Source: an uncultured Spirochaetaceae bacterium
GTDB lineage: Bacteria; Spirochaetota; Spirochaetia; Sphaerochaetales; Sphaerochaetaceae
DNA length: 64,000 nucleotides
Direction: 5' to 3'
Assembly: GCA_944390015.1 (NCBI GenBank)
Contig: CALXOL010000004.1
Location: 89,882 to 153,881 of the forward strand
Part shown: positions 8,820 to 17,511 of the stretch, in pieces
Numbering within the stretch: position 1 is the stretch's first letter
How the letters are laid out: each line of letters begins with the position of its first letter
Notes under the pieces: model-generated
Told to the model about the DNA's origin: nothing
Database searches by the model: none
Seen by the model: the letters and a program-made list of their open reading frames with translations, nothing else
Program-made: the position numbers and the translations under genes

Positions 8820-8865
8820 TTGCATAAAGATACACTTTATTATGCAATATCTTTTAGGCTATACT
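8820..8865 (+). promoter_or_regulatory. Promoter with inverted-repeat operator of the amino-acid importer
   Basis: TTGCATAA (8820-8827) and TTATGCAA (8840-8847) form a perfect 8-bp inverted repeat with a 12-nt spacer. It lies directly upstream of a -10-like TATACT (8860-8865). A dimeric repressor bound here would cover the -35 region. The regulator is unknown. Confidence 0.5.
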
Positions 8866-8888
8866 CTTTTTATCTTAGGAGGAGAGGT

Positions 8889-9698
8889 ATGAAGAAAGTT
8901 TTATCTTTGTTATTGATTTCAGTTCTTGTCCTTACATCTACTTTCGCACAGGGTGTGAAGGATGATGGTGTGGATAACTCACTTAACGATGTTCTTGAAA
9001 GAGGAACATTTATTCTTGGTCTAGACGATTCTTTCCCTCCTATGGGCTATAGGGATGAGAATGGAGAGATCGTCGGGTTCGATATCGATACTGCAAGAGA
9101 AGTATGTAATCGCCTGGGTGTTGAGCTTGTAGCTCAGCCAATTGACTGGAATGCGAAGGAGCAGGAGCTTGCAACGGGAAATATCGACTGTATCTGGAAT
9201 GGCTTTACAGTAACCGATGAGAGGAGAGAGCAGATGCTTTTCTCAGATCCTTATGTTGATAATGCCCAGGTAATAGTGGTAAGAGGGGACTCTCCGGTAC
9301 AGACGATTGCCGACCTTGAAGGTGCGACAGTAGGCGTACAGGCAGGAAGTAGTGCTCAGGATGCGATAAACGATACCCCGGGATTTGTCGATACAATCGG
9401 AGAAGTTATCGAATTCAAGGAGAATCTTACGGCCCTGATGGATCTTGAAATCGGAGGTTGCGATGCCGTCGTCATGGATCTTCTCGTCGCAAATGATAAT
9501 ATCAACAGAAGTGGCAGTGATTTCAGAATCCTTGATGAGACTCTTGTGAAAGAGGAGTATGCAATCGGATTTAGAAAGGGTGATGTGGCACTCAGGGATG
9601 CGGTCCAGAATGAGCTTGATGCCATGGCAGCAGATGGAAAGCTTGCCGAGATCGCTACAAAGTGGTTCGGTGCCGATATCACGGTTGTTGGAAAATAA
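8889..9698 (+). CDS. Amino-acid ABC transporter, periplasmic binding protein
   Basis: Extracytoplasmic solute-binding protein (family 3, His/Gln/Arg type) of 269 residues. It has a clear signal peptide (Lys-Lys, hydrophobic core, cut near TFAQ) and then the bilobed domain beginning with LERGTFILGLDDSFPPMGYRD; GFDIDTAREVCNRLG and GNIDCIWNGFTVT are typical. The ATG at 8889 is chosen because of the strong GGAGGAGAGG just before it and the signal peptide. First gene of a three-gene operon with permease and ATPase. Specificity cannot be fixed; a polar amino acid is likely. Confidence 0.94.
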   Translation: MKKVLSLLLISVLVLTSTFAQGVKDDGVDNSLNDVLERGTFILGLDDSFPPMGYRDENGEIVGFDIDTAREVCNRLGVELVAQPIDWNAKEQELATGNIDCIWNGFTVTDERREQMLFSDPYVDNAQVIVVRGDSPVQTIADLEGATVGVQAGSSAQDAINDTPGFVDTIGEVIEFKENLTALMDLEIGGCDAVVMDLLVANDNINRSGSDFRILDETLVKEEYAIGFRKGDVALRDAVQNELDAMAADGKLAEIATKWFGADITVVGK

Positions 9699-9701
9699 TT
9701 T

Positions 9702-10337
9702 ATGCAGAATCTTATAATGCAGATGCTTGAAGGCACGGTAACGAGCCTTCAGGTATTTGTTCTTACATTAGTATTCTCACTCCCTTTGGGCTTTGTTGTC
9801 GCAAAGGGAAGGATGAGCAGAAATTTCCTGCTTCGTGGGATCGTAAACCTGTATATTCAGATAATGAGGGGAACACCTCTCATTCTTCAGCTCATATTCG
9901 TATACTTTGCACCTTATTATGTAATTGGTGTCTCATATGACAGGTTTACTGCTGTAATTGTCGCATTCGTTCTGAATTACAGTGCATATTTCGCAGAGAT
10001 TTACCGCTCTGGACTGCAATCGATAGAGAAAGGCCAGTATGAGGCCTCGAAAGTCCTTGGTTTCTCAAAGGCACATACGTTTTTCTACATAGTCCTACCT
10101 CAGGTTATAAAAAGGATATTGCCGTCCCTTGGTAATGAGGTGGTTACGCTCGTAAAAGATACTGCTCTTGCTCAGACTATAGGAGTTTCAGAACTCTTCA
10201 GAGTCGCTCAGAACGCCGCAAGCAGGATGTTCTCGACAATGCCTATCTTTATTGCAGGAGTTTTCTATTTCGTAATGAACTATATAGTTTCGAAGCTTTT
10301 TGATTTCTTTGAGAAGAAACTGAATTACTATAGGTGA
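9702..10337 (+). CDS. Amino-acid ABC transporter permease (HisM/GlnP family)
   Basis: Inner-membrane subunit of 211 residues with about five hydrophobic segments and the cytoplasmic EAA loop YEASKVLGFSKAHTFFYIVLPQ that docks the ATPase. It starts 3 nt after the binding-protein stop without a convincing ribosome-binding site, so it is probably translated by coupling. RGTPLILQLIFVYF is a family hallmark. Confidence 0.94.
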   Translation: MQNLIMQMLEGTVTSLQVFVLTLVFSLPLGFVVAKGRMSRNFLLRGIVNLYIQIMRGTPLILQLIFVYFAPYYVIGVSYDRFTAVIVAFVLNYSAYFAEIYRSGLQSIEKGQYEASKVLGFSKAHTFFYIVLPQVIKRILPSLGNEVVTLVKDTALAQTIGVSELFRVAQNAASRMFSTMPIFIAGVFYFVMNYIVSKLFDFFEKKLNYYR

Positions 10338-10341
10338 TAGC

Positions 10342-11091
10342 ATGAATGAACTGATGATAAAAGCAGATAATATTAGCAAGTCTTTCGGAACACTTGAGGT
10401 TCTTCATGATATCTCATTCTCACTGACAAAGGGTAATGTTCTTTCGATAATAGGCCCCTCGGGAAGTGGAAAGAGCACGCTTTTAAGAATCATAACACAA
10501 CTTGAGAAAGCCGATGGGGGAACTCTTGAGATAAAAGGAAAGAAGCTCTTTGAAAACGGGGTATATGTGAAGCCGGAGGAGCAGAAGAGGATAGGGCGCT
10601 ACACAGGGCTTGTATTCCAGTCTTTCAATCTCTTTCCTCATTTCTCAGTTTTAAGAAACATCACAGAGGCCCAGCGTGCCGTTCTTAAGAGAAGCAGGGA
10701 GGAGGCGGAGGAGAAAGCATATGCACTCCTTAAAAGAATGAGTCTTGCCGATAAGGCTAAGAGCTATCCATGTGAGCTCTCTGGCGGGCAGATGCAGAGG
10801 GTGTCTATTGCAAGGGCTTTGGCTCTGGATCCCGAGATTCTCTTCTTTGATGAGCCTACAAGCGCACTTGATCCTGAGCTTACAAGAGAGATTCTGAATG
10901 TAATACGCTCACTTGCAGAGGAGAAGATGACGATGGTCGTCGTAACCCATGAGATGAATTTCGCAAAGGGGATTTCCGACCATGCGATCTTCATGGAAGG
11001 AGGGTATATAGTGGAAGAGGGGGATCCGATATCCCTATTTGAGAATCCACAGAACAAGAGAACTCAGGAATTTGTAAAGAGTTTCGGGTGA
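10342..11091 (+). CDS. Amino-acid ABC transporter ATP-binding protein
   Basis: Nucleotide-binding subunit of 249 residues powering the importer. Walker A (GPSGSGKST), the Q loop ([10 protein letters not shown]), the signature (LSGGQMQR), Walker B with catalytic Glu ([12 protein letters not shown]) and the H loop (VVTHE) are all intact. Third gene of the operon, 4 nt after the permease and followed by a terminator. It closely resembles the orphan ATPase at 40682-41422. Confidence 0.95.
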   Translation: MNELMIKADNISKSFGTLEVLHDISFSLTKGNVLSIIGPSGSGKSTLLRIITQLEKADGGTLEIKGKKLFENGVYVKPEEQKRIGRYTGLVFQSFNLFPHFSVLRNITEAQRAVLKRSREEAEEKAYALLKRMSLADKAKSYPCELSGGQMQRVSIARALALDPEILFFDEPTSALDPELTREILNVIRSLAEEKMTMVVVTHEMNFAKGISDHAIFMEGGYIVEEGDPISLFENPQNKRTQEFVKSFG

Positions 11092-11100
11092 AAGAAGGAA

Positions 11101-11127
11101 AGCATCTCGTAAGATAGATGCTTTTTT
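11101..11127 (+). terminator. Terminator of the amino-acid importer operon
   Basis: AGCATCT (11101-11107) pairs with AGATGCT (11116-11122), followed by a run of T to 11127. Confidence 0.85.
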
Positions 11128-11175
11128 CATGGCAGATGATTAATTACACTTGCTTTGGACAAAAAGAAAATAATA

Positions 11176-11247
11176 TGGACATGGTGGGGGTCGGACCCAC
11201 CGCCCCTTCCGTGTGAAGGAAGTGCTCTCCCGCTGAGCTACATGTCC
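11176..11247 (-). tRNA. tRNA-Val (anticodon CAC)
   Basis: The minus strand folds as a full cloverleaf: acceptor GGACATG/CATGTCC, D arm GCTC...GAGC, anticodon stem CTTCC/GGAAG with loop TTCACAC (anticodon CAC, reading GUG), five-base variable loop, T stem GTGGG/CCCAC, discriminator A. CCA is not encoded. A TATAAT on the minus strand (11259-11264) is placed to start transcription a few bases upstream. It lies 47 nt beyond the ispF stop. Confidence 0.95.
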
Positions 11248-11294
11248 TTTTCTTGGTGATTATAAACTAATATTGTTTTTTGTTCTATTGTTTT

Positions 11295-11756
11295 TCAGTT
11301 GTTTATTAGAACAACAGCATAGGCTTCGATTGCTTCTCCTTTTCCTGTTGAATCCACACCCTCATGGGTTTTCGCTTTTACGGATATCATATCGATGTGG
11401 GTATTGAGAATAAGTGCCAGTGTCTTCCTTATTTCTTCGATATAGGGCTTCAGTTTCACCTTCTCGAGTACTACGGTAGAATCTATGTTCACTATATTTG
11501 CATTCGTTATTTTAAGTGTTTCCTTCAGAAGTTCTTTTGAATCTGCATTCCTGTAGCGCTCGTCAGATGGAGGAAAGTGCATTCCGATATCCCCCTTTGC
11601 TGTGGCTCCAAGAAGGGCGTCTATTATTGCATGAATAAGTACATCCCCATCGCTATGGGCATCTTCTCCGAATTGTGATGGGATGTTGATGCCCCCGATT
11701 ATCAGAGGTCTTCCTTCTATCAGGCGATGATTGTCATAGCCGAATCCGATTCTCAT
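11295..11756 (-). CDS. ispF: 2-C-methyl-D-erythritol 2,4-cyclodiphosphate synthase
   Basis: Cyclase of the MEP isoprenoid pathway, a trimeric zinc enzyme of 153 residues. The metal ligands D and H in GYDNHRL and the H of DAHSDGDVLIHAI are present, as is the C-terminal KAKTHEGVDSTGKGEAIEA block. Its ATG overlaps the ispD stop by 4 nt. Separate IspD and IspF proteins, cotranscribed, are one of the common arrangements (the other being an IspDF fusion). Confidence 0.96.
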   Translation of the reverse strand: MRIGFGYDNHRLIEGRPLIIGGINIPSQFGEDAHSDGDVLIHAIIDALLGATAKGDIGMHFPPSDERYRNADSKELLKETLKITNANIVNIDSTVVLEKVKLKPYIEEIRKTLALILNTHIDMISVKAKTHEGVDSTGKGEAIEAYAVVLINN

Positions 11757-12553
11757 TCTTCTTCCCCATTCGAGAATAGAAGCTCTCTCATTCGTCTGGT
11801 GGCTTTCGCACTCTTTCGTCCCTCTTCTCTCTGTCTCAGATATTCTCTTATCTGGTTATCTGCATCAGGGATATCGCTTATATATGTTATCTTCCAGTTC
11901 TCATTGCTCCCTTGTACCGGCATACATTTATGTCCTGCTTCAAGGTAGATTTCGATATCATCACTGGCATTGCTGTTGTTGGATGAATTATGTGCATCGA
12001 GTATTTCCCTGTATCTGAAAATCTGAGGAGTCTGGACGCGTACAAGACCTAAGCGGTCCACACTGTCTTTTATCATGCCGTCCTCTCCAAGTCTTTTAAC
12101 ACTGTCGTTTATCCTTATGGCAGGTGCGGCAGAACCTGCGATGGTTGCGGCTGCGAGGGTTTTTATTATGAGGTCAGGAGTGATGAAGGGGCGTGCTCCG
12201 TCATGGATTGCGACATACTCGATATTGCTCTCAAAGCTTCTGAGTGCATTAAGGGCTTTTGAGACACTTTCTTTCCTCGTCCTTCCCCCTGGGATTATAA
12301 GAAATGGTATCGTGTTTATGTCTGCAAGATCCTCAAGGGCGATCAGTGTCTCATCTTCAGATCCTTCAGGGCAGGTGATGCATACGGCTGCTAGTCCTGG
12401 GATTTCAAAAAAGGGTTCTGCTGCCCTGTATAATACCGTATGGCCGTTAATGCTCAGGTATTCTTTTTTTACACTCTCTTTCTGATTTTTATTAAAACGC
12501 TCAGATTTTCCTGCCGCTGTTATTATCGCTGCAAATGATGGGAAATTATTCAT
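11753..12553 (-). CDS. ispD: 2-C-methyl-D-erythritol 4-phosphate cytidylyltransferase
   Basis: Activates MEP with CTP, step three of the non-mevalonate isoprenoid pathway. The 266-residue protein has the nucleotide-binding AAIITAAGKSERF loop, the Arg in PGGRTRKESV, the metal-binding region AIHDGARPFI and VRVQTPQIFRY. A basic tail of about 25 residues (QREEGRKSAKATRRMRE) extends beyond the usual end and overlaps the ispF start. Transcribed after carD, from which 15 nt separate it. Confidence 0.95.
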   Translation of the reverse strand: MNNFPSFAAIITAAGKSERFNKNQKESVKKEYLSINGHTVLYRAAEPFFEIPGLAAVCITCPEGSEDETLIALEDLADINTIPFLIIPGGRTRKESVSKALNALRSFESNIEYVAIHDGARPFITPDLIIKTLAAATIAGSAAPAIRINDSVKRLGEDGMIKDSVDRLGLVRVQTPQIFRYREILDAHNSSNNSNASDDIEIYLEAGHKCMPVQGSNENWKITYISDIPDADNQIREYLRQREEGRKSAKATRRMRELLFSNGEEE

Positions 12554-12568
12554 TCATACTCCGTTTTC

Positions 12569-13087
12569 TCAGATAGGTGCGCTCTTAAGCTTCTCCAGAT
12601 GGCTGAATATCGTTCTTTTCGCACTCTCCGAATCAATACCTAGCACAGAAGAGCATTCATCTACAAGATGTGTGAGTGCGGTTTCAAATAATCTGCGTTC
12701 CTGGATTGGAAGATCTCTTACCTTCTGCCTGTTATATAGGATGTTAACTACTGCAGCGACATTCGCTATTGTTCCTGTCTTGAGAAGATTCATCTGCATC
12801 TGCTGCCTGCTTTTCCAGTCAGATGCATGGAGATCCTTCTTCTCAGAGAGACTCATTATGGCTTTCTTCGTCTCTTCTTTTTTTGAAAGTCTTCTCAGCC
12901 CAAGAGTCTCCGCATTGCCTTTAGGAAGAAGGATGTTCATGTCGAGGGAAGGGATGGTAATCACATAATATTCCACACTTTCCCCGTTAAGGTTTTTCTC
13001 TGTTATATCGCTTATTATGCCTACTCCATGAGTAGGGTAGACGACTTTCTCGCCTATAGAAAATCCTTTTTTCCTATCGTCTCCCAT
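12569..13087 (-). CDS. carD: CarD/CdnL-family RNA polymerase-binding regulator
   Basis: Binds the RNA polymerase beta subunit and stabilises open complexes. The N-terminal Tudor-like domain begins FSIGEKVVYPTHGVGIISDI, and a helical DNA-binding part of about 100 residues follows. Total 172 residues, typical for the family. The start has no Shine-Dalgarno, and a -10-like AATAAT ends 6 nt upstream. Leads the carD-ispD-ispF set, an arrangement also known from other spirochaetes. Confidence 0.93.
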   Translation of the reverse strand: MGDDRKKGFSIGEKVVYPTHGVGIISDITEKNLNGESVEYYVITIPSLDMNILLPKGNAETLGLRRLSKKEETKKAIMSLSEKKDLHASDWKSRQQMQMNLLKTGTIANVAAVVNILYNRQKVRDLPIQERRLFETALTHLVDECSSVLGIDSESAKRTIFSHLEKLKSAPI

Positions 13088-13093
13088 AGCTTT

Positions 13094-13102
13094 ATTATTG
13101 TA
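13094..13102 (-). promoter_or_regulatory. Candidate -10 of carD, predicted leaderless
   Basis: On the minus strand AATAAT (13094-13099) ends 6 nt before the ATG; an overlapping TACAAT (13097-13102) is 9 nt away. No ribosome-binding site is seen. Confidence 0.4.
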
Positions 13103-13186
13103 CCATAGCTTTAAAGATTTTTGATAACTCTTTTTTCTATGTTCATTGCCGGATTATTCATTCTTCCATTTTTCTTTTCGAGAATT

Positions 13187-13192
13187 TATACT
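13187..13192 (+). promoter_or_regulatory. -10 of malQ, predicted leaderless
   Basis: TATACT ends 6 nt before the malQ ATG at 13199. There is no purine-rich ribosome-binding sequence in between. Confidence 0.45.
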
Positions 13193-13198
13193 CTAATC

Positions 13199-14707
13199 AT
13201 GAGCAAAGAAAGATACATGGGGATTCTTATTCACCCGACAAGTTTTTACTCTCCGTTCGCAGTAGGGGACCTAGGAGATGAGGCTCATGCCTTTATCGAT
13301 ATCGCATCGGAAAACAAGATACGGCTATGGCAGGTACTTCCACTCGGGCCTACCGGTTACGGAGACAGCCCGTATGCTCCACGCAGTACTTTCGCAGGTA
13401 ATGAACTGCTGATAGATCTCAAAACCCTTTATCTGGATGGATATCTGGAAATAGAGGACATAATGAGGGATGATGATCCATCGGAGAGGGTGGATTATGG
13501 AAAAGCAAGGAATATAAAATTCCCGTTATTGAGAAAGGCTGCAAAGACCTTCCTTAAAAGTGCCAAAGGGAATAAGGACTATCAGGAATTTTTGAAAAAC
13601 GAGGACTGGTGGCTCTCCGATTATGCACTCTATCAGGTACTTTGCGACCTGTATAATGACTCAAGATGGTTCTCCTCATGGCCAATTGAGCTTAAAAATC
13701 GCATCCCTTCTGCGCTTGAGAAAGTTGAAAAGGAAAGGAAGGATGAGATTGAGGTATGGAAGGTTCTGCAGTTCTTCTTCCGTACCCAGTGGCTTGCCTT
13801 GAAGAGTTATGCGAATGAGAAAGGAATTAAGATCATAGGGGATATTCCAATCTTTGTAGCACCGGATAGCGTAGATGCCTGGACGAACAGGAATCTGCTT
13901 AAAATAGATCAGGATGGTAATCAGGAGGTATCAAGCGGTGTTCCGCCAGATGCCTTCAGTGCCACAGGGCAGCTATGGGGAAATCCTCTTTACAGATGGA
14001 GTGAGCATGAGAAGACGGGTTTTGCCTGGTGGATATCCCGCCTTAGGGAGACTTTGAAGCTTTGTGATATCGTGCGAATCGATCATTTCCGTGGCTTATC
14101 TGCGTGCTGGGAGGTTCCTAGAGGGGAAGAGACCGCTATTAACGGCAAGTGGGTGAAGAGCCCGGGAAAGGAGCTTTTAAATGCAGCGAAAGAGGCTCTC
14201 GGGAGAGATCTACCAATCATAGCAGAGGATCTTGGTGTTATAACCGATGATGTCATTGCGCTAAGAGATTCTTTCAATCTGCCTGGGATGAAGATTCTTC
14301 AGTTCGCATTCTCAAGGAATGAGGATGGGGAGCTTGATGCGGATAATCTCTATCTTCCTCACAACATCGGACCGAATTCAATCGTCTATACGGGCACTCA
14401 TGATAACAATACCTCATGCGGATGGTATGATGAATTAAGTGATGCTGATAAGGACCTTGTTAGAAGGTATTTCGAATGCCCTGATGATCAGGCAATCTGG
14501 CAGATGATAAGACATGCGATGATGACGAATGCCAAATATGTGGTAATACCGATGCAGGATCTTTTGATGCTTGGATCGGATGCGAGGATGAATACTCCAA
14601 GCACATGCGGCTCTTCCAACTGGTCCTGGAGGCTTAAAAAAGGGGAGATCTCAAGCCCCAACTGGTCTAGGATCCATTATCTTATCAAACTTTATGGAAG
14701 GTGCTGA
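13199..14707 (+). CDS. malQ: 4-alpha-glucanotransferase (amylomaltase, GH77)
   Basis: Transfers maltodextrin segments during glycogen or maltose metabolism. 502 residues from the ATG at 13199. Family signatures: GILIHPTSFYSPFAVGDLG at the N-terminus, IIGDIPIFVAPDSVDAW, the nucleophile region DIVRIDHFRG, the acid/base region PIIAEDLGVI, and YTGTHDNNT. A longer frame back to 13121 adds a hydrophobic stretch unlike the family, so I rejected it. rsmE begins immediately after the stop. Confidence 0.95.
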   Translation: MSKERYMGILIHPTSFYSPFAVGDLGDEAHAFIDIASENKIRLWQVLPLGPTGYGDSPYAPRSTFAGNELLIDLKTLYLDGYLEIEDIMRDDDPSERVDYGKARNIKFPLLRKAAKTFLKSAKGNKDYQEFLKNEDWWLSDYALYQVLCDLYNDSRWFSSWPIELKNRIPSALEKVEKERKDEIEVWKVLQFFFRTQWLALKSYANEKGIKIIGDIPIFVAPDSVDAWTNRNLLKIDQDGNQEVSSGVPPDAFSATGQLWGNPLYRWSEHEKTGFAWWISRLRETLKLCDIVRIDHFRGLSACWEVPRGEETAINGKWVKSPGKELLNAAKEALGRDLPIIAEDLGVITDDVIALRDSFNLPGMKILQFAFSRNEDGELDADNLYLPHNIGPNSIVYTGTHDNNTSCGWYDELSDADKDLVRRYFECPDDQAIWQMIRHAMMTNAKYVVIPMQDLLMLGSDARMNTPSTCGSSNWSWRLKKGEISSPNWSRIHYLIKLYGRC

Positions 14708-15412
14708 TTGAACATCATATTATTTGAAAGCAAGCCATCGTTCATCCCTATCTCCGATGAGAGGGCAAAGCATATTTTAACCGTGCTGCGCTTAAAACAG
14801 GGTGATGAGTTCAAAGCCGGTATCATAAATGGAGATGGGATAAGATGTCGTATTACATCCATATCTGATGATGGGATAAGTGTCGAGTGCGAGAGTGCAG
14901 GGGATTTAAGCAGCCTTTTCCCTCTTACTTTGATGCTGGCCGAGGTCAGACCTATTTCCATGCGGAGGATACTGAGGGAAGCCGTAAGCATAGGGGTTGG
15001 CCGGATAATGCTATTAATCAGTGATCTTGGGGAAAAAAGCTATGCCTCAGCAGGGCTATATAGGAGCGGAGAGTATAAGAAGATTCTGCTCGATGGGGCG
15101 ATGCAGTCCGGTTTCACAGGTGTTCCTCCCGTCGATTTCTTCTCATCTCTGGATGATGCTGTTGCCTCTGTTGATACTGATAATCGTATTCTTTTAGATA
15201 ACGTAATAGGAGTGGAGAGGCTCTCGCATATGCATTTATCAGGCAGTGTGACTATTGCAATAGGACCTGAGAGAGGTTGGAGCGACAGGGAAAGAAATGT
15301 TATGCTTGAAAGTGGTTTCTCTCCTGCGATAATCGGCAACCGCATTTTAAGGACGGAGACCGCCGCAGTAGCATCAGCGATGATGAGTCTTGCGGCAATG
15401 GACTTGATATAG
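14708..15412 (+). CDS. rsmE: 16S rRNA m3U1498 methyltransferase RsmE
   Basis: SPOUT-class methyltransferase acting on U1498 of 16S rRNA in the 30S subunit; 234 residues. The knotted SAM-binding region shows VTIAIGPERGWSDRE and GNRILRTETA. The start is a TTG placed directly after the malQ stop, with GGAAGG upstream at good spacing, so translation is coupled. An in-frame ATG start is not available near the N-terminus. Confidence 0.93.
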   Translation: MNIILFESKPSFIPISDERAKHILTVLRLKQGDEFKAGIINGDGIRCRITSISDDGISVECESAGDLSSLFPLTLMLAEVRPISMRRILREAVSIGVGRIMLLISDLGEKSYASAGLYRSGEYKKILLDGAMQSGFTGVPPVDFFSSLDDAVASVDTDNRILLDNVIGVERLSHMHLSGSVTIAIGPERGWSDRERNVMLESGFSPAIIGNRILRTETAAVASAMMSLAAMDLI

Positions 15413-15421
15413 GAGGAAGTT

Positions 15422-16240
15422 ATGCATTCCGTAGTAGAAGCAGCAGAGAAGATACTTGATAAGGAGTTCCCGGTTCTGGATCACGGCTTTGTTCGTCTGG
15501 TCGATTACATGGGTAGTGATGACAGGATCGTACAGAGCGCACGTGTAAGCTATGGGGAGGGAACCAAGACTTACCGTCAGGATAAGGGACTTATTAATTA
15601 TCTTTTGAGAAACGACCATACGTCACCTTTTGAGCAGGTGGTTTTTACATTTCACGTTAAGATGCCTATTTTCGTTGCCCGTCAGTGGGTGCGTCATAGG
15701 ACTGGAAGGATGAATGAGATATCTGGACGTTATTCGGTTATGAAGGATGAGTGTTATATCCCAGCCAAGGAGCACATAGCACTTCAGAGCGAGGATAACA
15801 AGCAGGGACGAAAAGATGATGCTGTCGATGATGAGACTGCAGCAAAAGTGCAGAGTCTTCTACAGAAGGAGCAGGAGAGCATATTCTCTACCTATCATGA
15901 ACTTCTGGATATGGGTATAGCACGTGAGATTTCAAGAATAGATCTTCCTCTCTCCCTTTATACTGAATTCTACTGGCAGATGGATCTGCACAATCTGTTC
16001 CATTTCCTGGCACTGAGGATGGAAGGGCATGCACAGTACGAGATAAGGGAATATGCGAATGTCATGTTTGAAATCGTAAAGACCGTATGTCCGATTGCCG
16101 CCGAGGCTTTTGAGAACCATAAGCTGAACGGGGTAAGCCTCTCTGGAAAAGAGAAGGAGGCCGTGAGAAAGATTCTTTCAGGAGAAGAAAATCCGCTTAG
16201 CGGAAGAGAAAAGGAGATATTCCTATCTAAATTGAATTAA
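15422..16240 (+). CDS. thyX: Flavin-dependent thymidylate synthase ThyX
   Basis: FAD- and NADPH-dependent dUMP methylation, replacing ThyA. 272 residues with the ThyX signature RHRTGRMNEISGRYS at about 91-105. AGGAGGAAG precedes the ATG. Third gene of malQ-rsmE-thyX. The last 14 bases overlap the end of the convergent radical-SAM gene. Confidence 0.95.
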   Translation: MHSVVEAAEKILDKEFPVLDHGFVRLVDYMGSDDRIVQSARVSYGEGTKTYRQDKGLINYLLRNDHTSPFEQVVFTFHVKMPIFVARQWVRHRTGRMNEISGRYSVMKDECYIPAKEHIALQSEDNKQGRKDDAVDDETAAKVQSLLQKEQESIFSTYHELLDMGIAREISRIDLPLSLYTEFYWQMDLHNLFHFLALRMEGHAQYEIREYANVMFEIVKTVCPIAAEAFENHKLNGVSLSGKEKEAVRKILSGEENPLSGREKEIFLSKLN

Positions 16241-17459
16241 TCTTCTCGAAATAGTGTTTTCTCATATCGCTCTCGAAGTCCTTATCGCATTTGTACTCCC
16301 TTTTAAGGACTGGGAGCCATAGCCTTGGATCTTCAAGGCAAAGATATGTGAAAATCTGATTGATAAAGCAAGGGGAGAAGCTTGAAAAGAGGTGTGAGAA
16401 CATCTCTTTTTTTATTTCAAACGGATAGGTGTATTTACCTGCGCTCAGCGTCTTCTCCATCTGGATGACTCTCGTCTTCACTTTCTTCTCTCTTATGAAT
16501 CTCAGGTTCTCTTTTGTGAATATAAGCGTACCTGAGCTGATCATAAGTATCTCTTTTGGTGAAAATCGTCTCTCTATCTCCCTTACTACGGCTTCGTATT
16601 CCTCTCTCCAGCCTTTAAAATGCACCATTGGGTGGATATGGAACCCTACAAGAGAGCCGTTATCTCTTGCTCTCTCGGCCGCTTCAAGTCTTTTTTCAAG
16701 ACTTGCCGTTCCTCTCTCCTCCTTTTCGATTATGGTCTTCGCATTCAGCGACCATGTGAATACCATGTTTCTCGGATACTTTCTGTTAAACACATCGCGG
16801 GAGGCTTTGCTTTTGAGCTCTATTACTATCTCTGGATGTTTCTCTGCAAAGTATGCTAGATCAGAAAGGGTTGAATAGTCATCACCGAGAAAGAGTGAGT
16901 CCGATGCCTGACCTGTTCCTATATGCCAGATGGAATCATCGAGAGCTAAAGAATCAAGCTTGTTTCTTAAATCAGATATGACTCTTATCCTGTTCTTATC
17001 ATAGAATGCCTGTACTGAGCAGTAGGAGCAGGAGAATGCACACTGTGTGATGACATCGAGCGTTCTAAGTTTGCAGCATCTGGTCTCTTCCCCGTCTATC
17101 GGGCATGGACAGCGTCCGAATCCGAGCGTGCTGTCTTCCATTAATATGCTGAGCTTCTCTCTTTCAGCTCTTAGTGAAGGGAAATCAGAGTAATCTATCT
17201 CGTTCCTCTCTAAATCTTTCATCACTTTTCTCATTGAGGCGATGAAAGCTTTTCTCCTCATTCCCTTATCTGAGGAAAGAATCCTATCCATGTCTATCAT
17301 GGATTTCAATCCATCCATGCCGAAGAGCATCAGGTCAATCTCATTCTTAATCAGTTCAAGCTGGCTTTGCTCACTAAGCCCAAATAGGGCTATGAGTTCC
17401 TTTGCCTCAATTCTCCTTTTCTCATCAAGGCTGCTTAATAGGCTTTCTTTCGCATTCAT
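16227..17459 (-). CDS. Spore-photoproduct-lyase-like radical SAM protein
   Basis: Radical SAM protein of 410 residues with the cluster motif C140-x3-C144-x2-C147 (CAFSCSYC), as in the SPL family. Just upstream sit four more cysteines (CPCP at 117-120 and CC at 128-129) that may bind a further metal centre. In spore formers SPL repairs the thymine dimer of UV-hit spores; spirochaetes do not sporulate, so a different DNA or RNA substrate is likely. Divergent from uvrC across a 52-nt gap. No ribosome-binding site; TAAAAT lies 7 nt before the ATG. Confidence 0.85.
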   Translation of the reverse strand: MNAKESLLSSLDEKRRIEAKELIALFGLSEQSQLELIKNEIDLMLFGMDGLKSMIDMDRILSSDKGMRRKAFIASMRKVMKDLERNEIDYSDFPSLRAEREKLSILMEDSTLGFGRCPCPIDGEETRCCKLRTLDVITQCAFSCSYCSVQAFYDKNRIRVISDLRNKLDSLALDDSIWHIGTGQASDSLFLGDDYSTLSDLAYFAEKHPEIVIELKSKASRDVFNRKYPRNMVFTWSLNAKTIIEKEERGTASLEKRLEAAERARDNGSLVGFHIHPMVHFKGWREEYEAVVREIERRFSPKEILMISSGTLIFTKENLRFIREKKVKTRVIQMEKTLSAGKYTYPFEIKKEMFSHLFSSFSPCFINQIFTYLCLEDPRLWLPVLKREYKCDKDFESDMRKHYFEKINSI

Positions 17460-17466
17460 CAGATGA

Positions 17467-17480
17467 ATTTTATATTGCCA
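17467..17480. promoter_or_regulatory. Back-to-back start signals of splB-like gene and uvrC
   Basis: The 52-nt gap holds a minus-strand TAAAAT (17467-17472) 7 nt before one ATG, and a plus-strand TTGCCA (17475-17480) 17 nt ahead of TATCTT (17498-17503), 8 nt before the uvrC ATG. Two DNA-repair-type genes share this small region. Confidence 0.35.
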
Positions 17481-17511
17481 AACTCTTTTCGTCCATATAT
17501 CTTATCTAGGT

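Noticed and set aside
13121..13198. N-terminal extension of MalQ as a signal peptide
   Set aside because: The hydrophobic residues come from translating the promoter region. GH77 enzymes are cytoplasmic and begin near the GILIHPTS motif.
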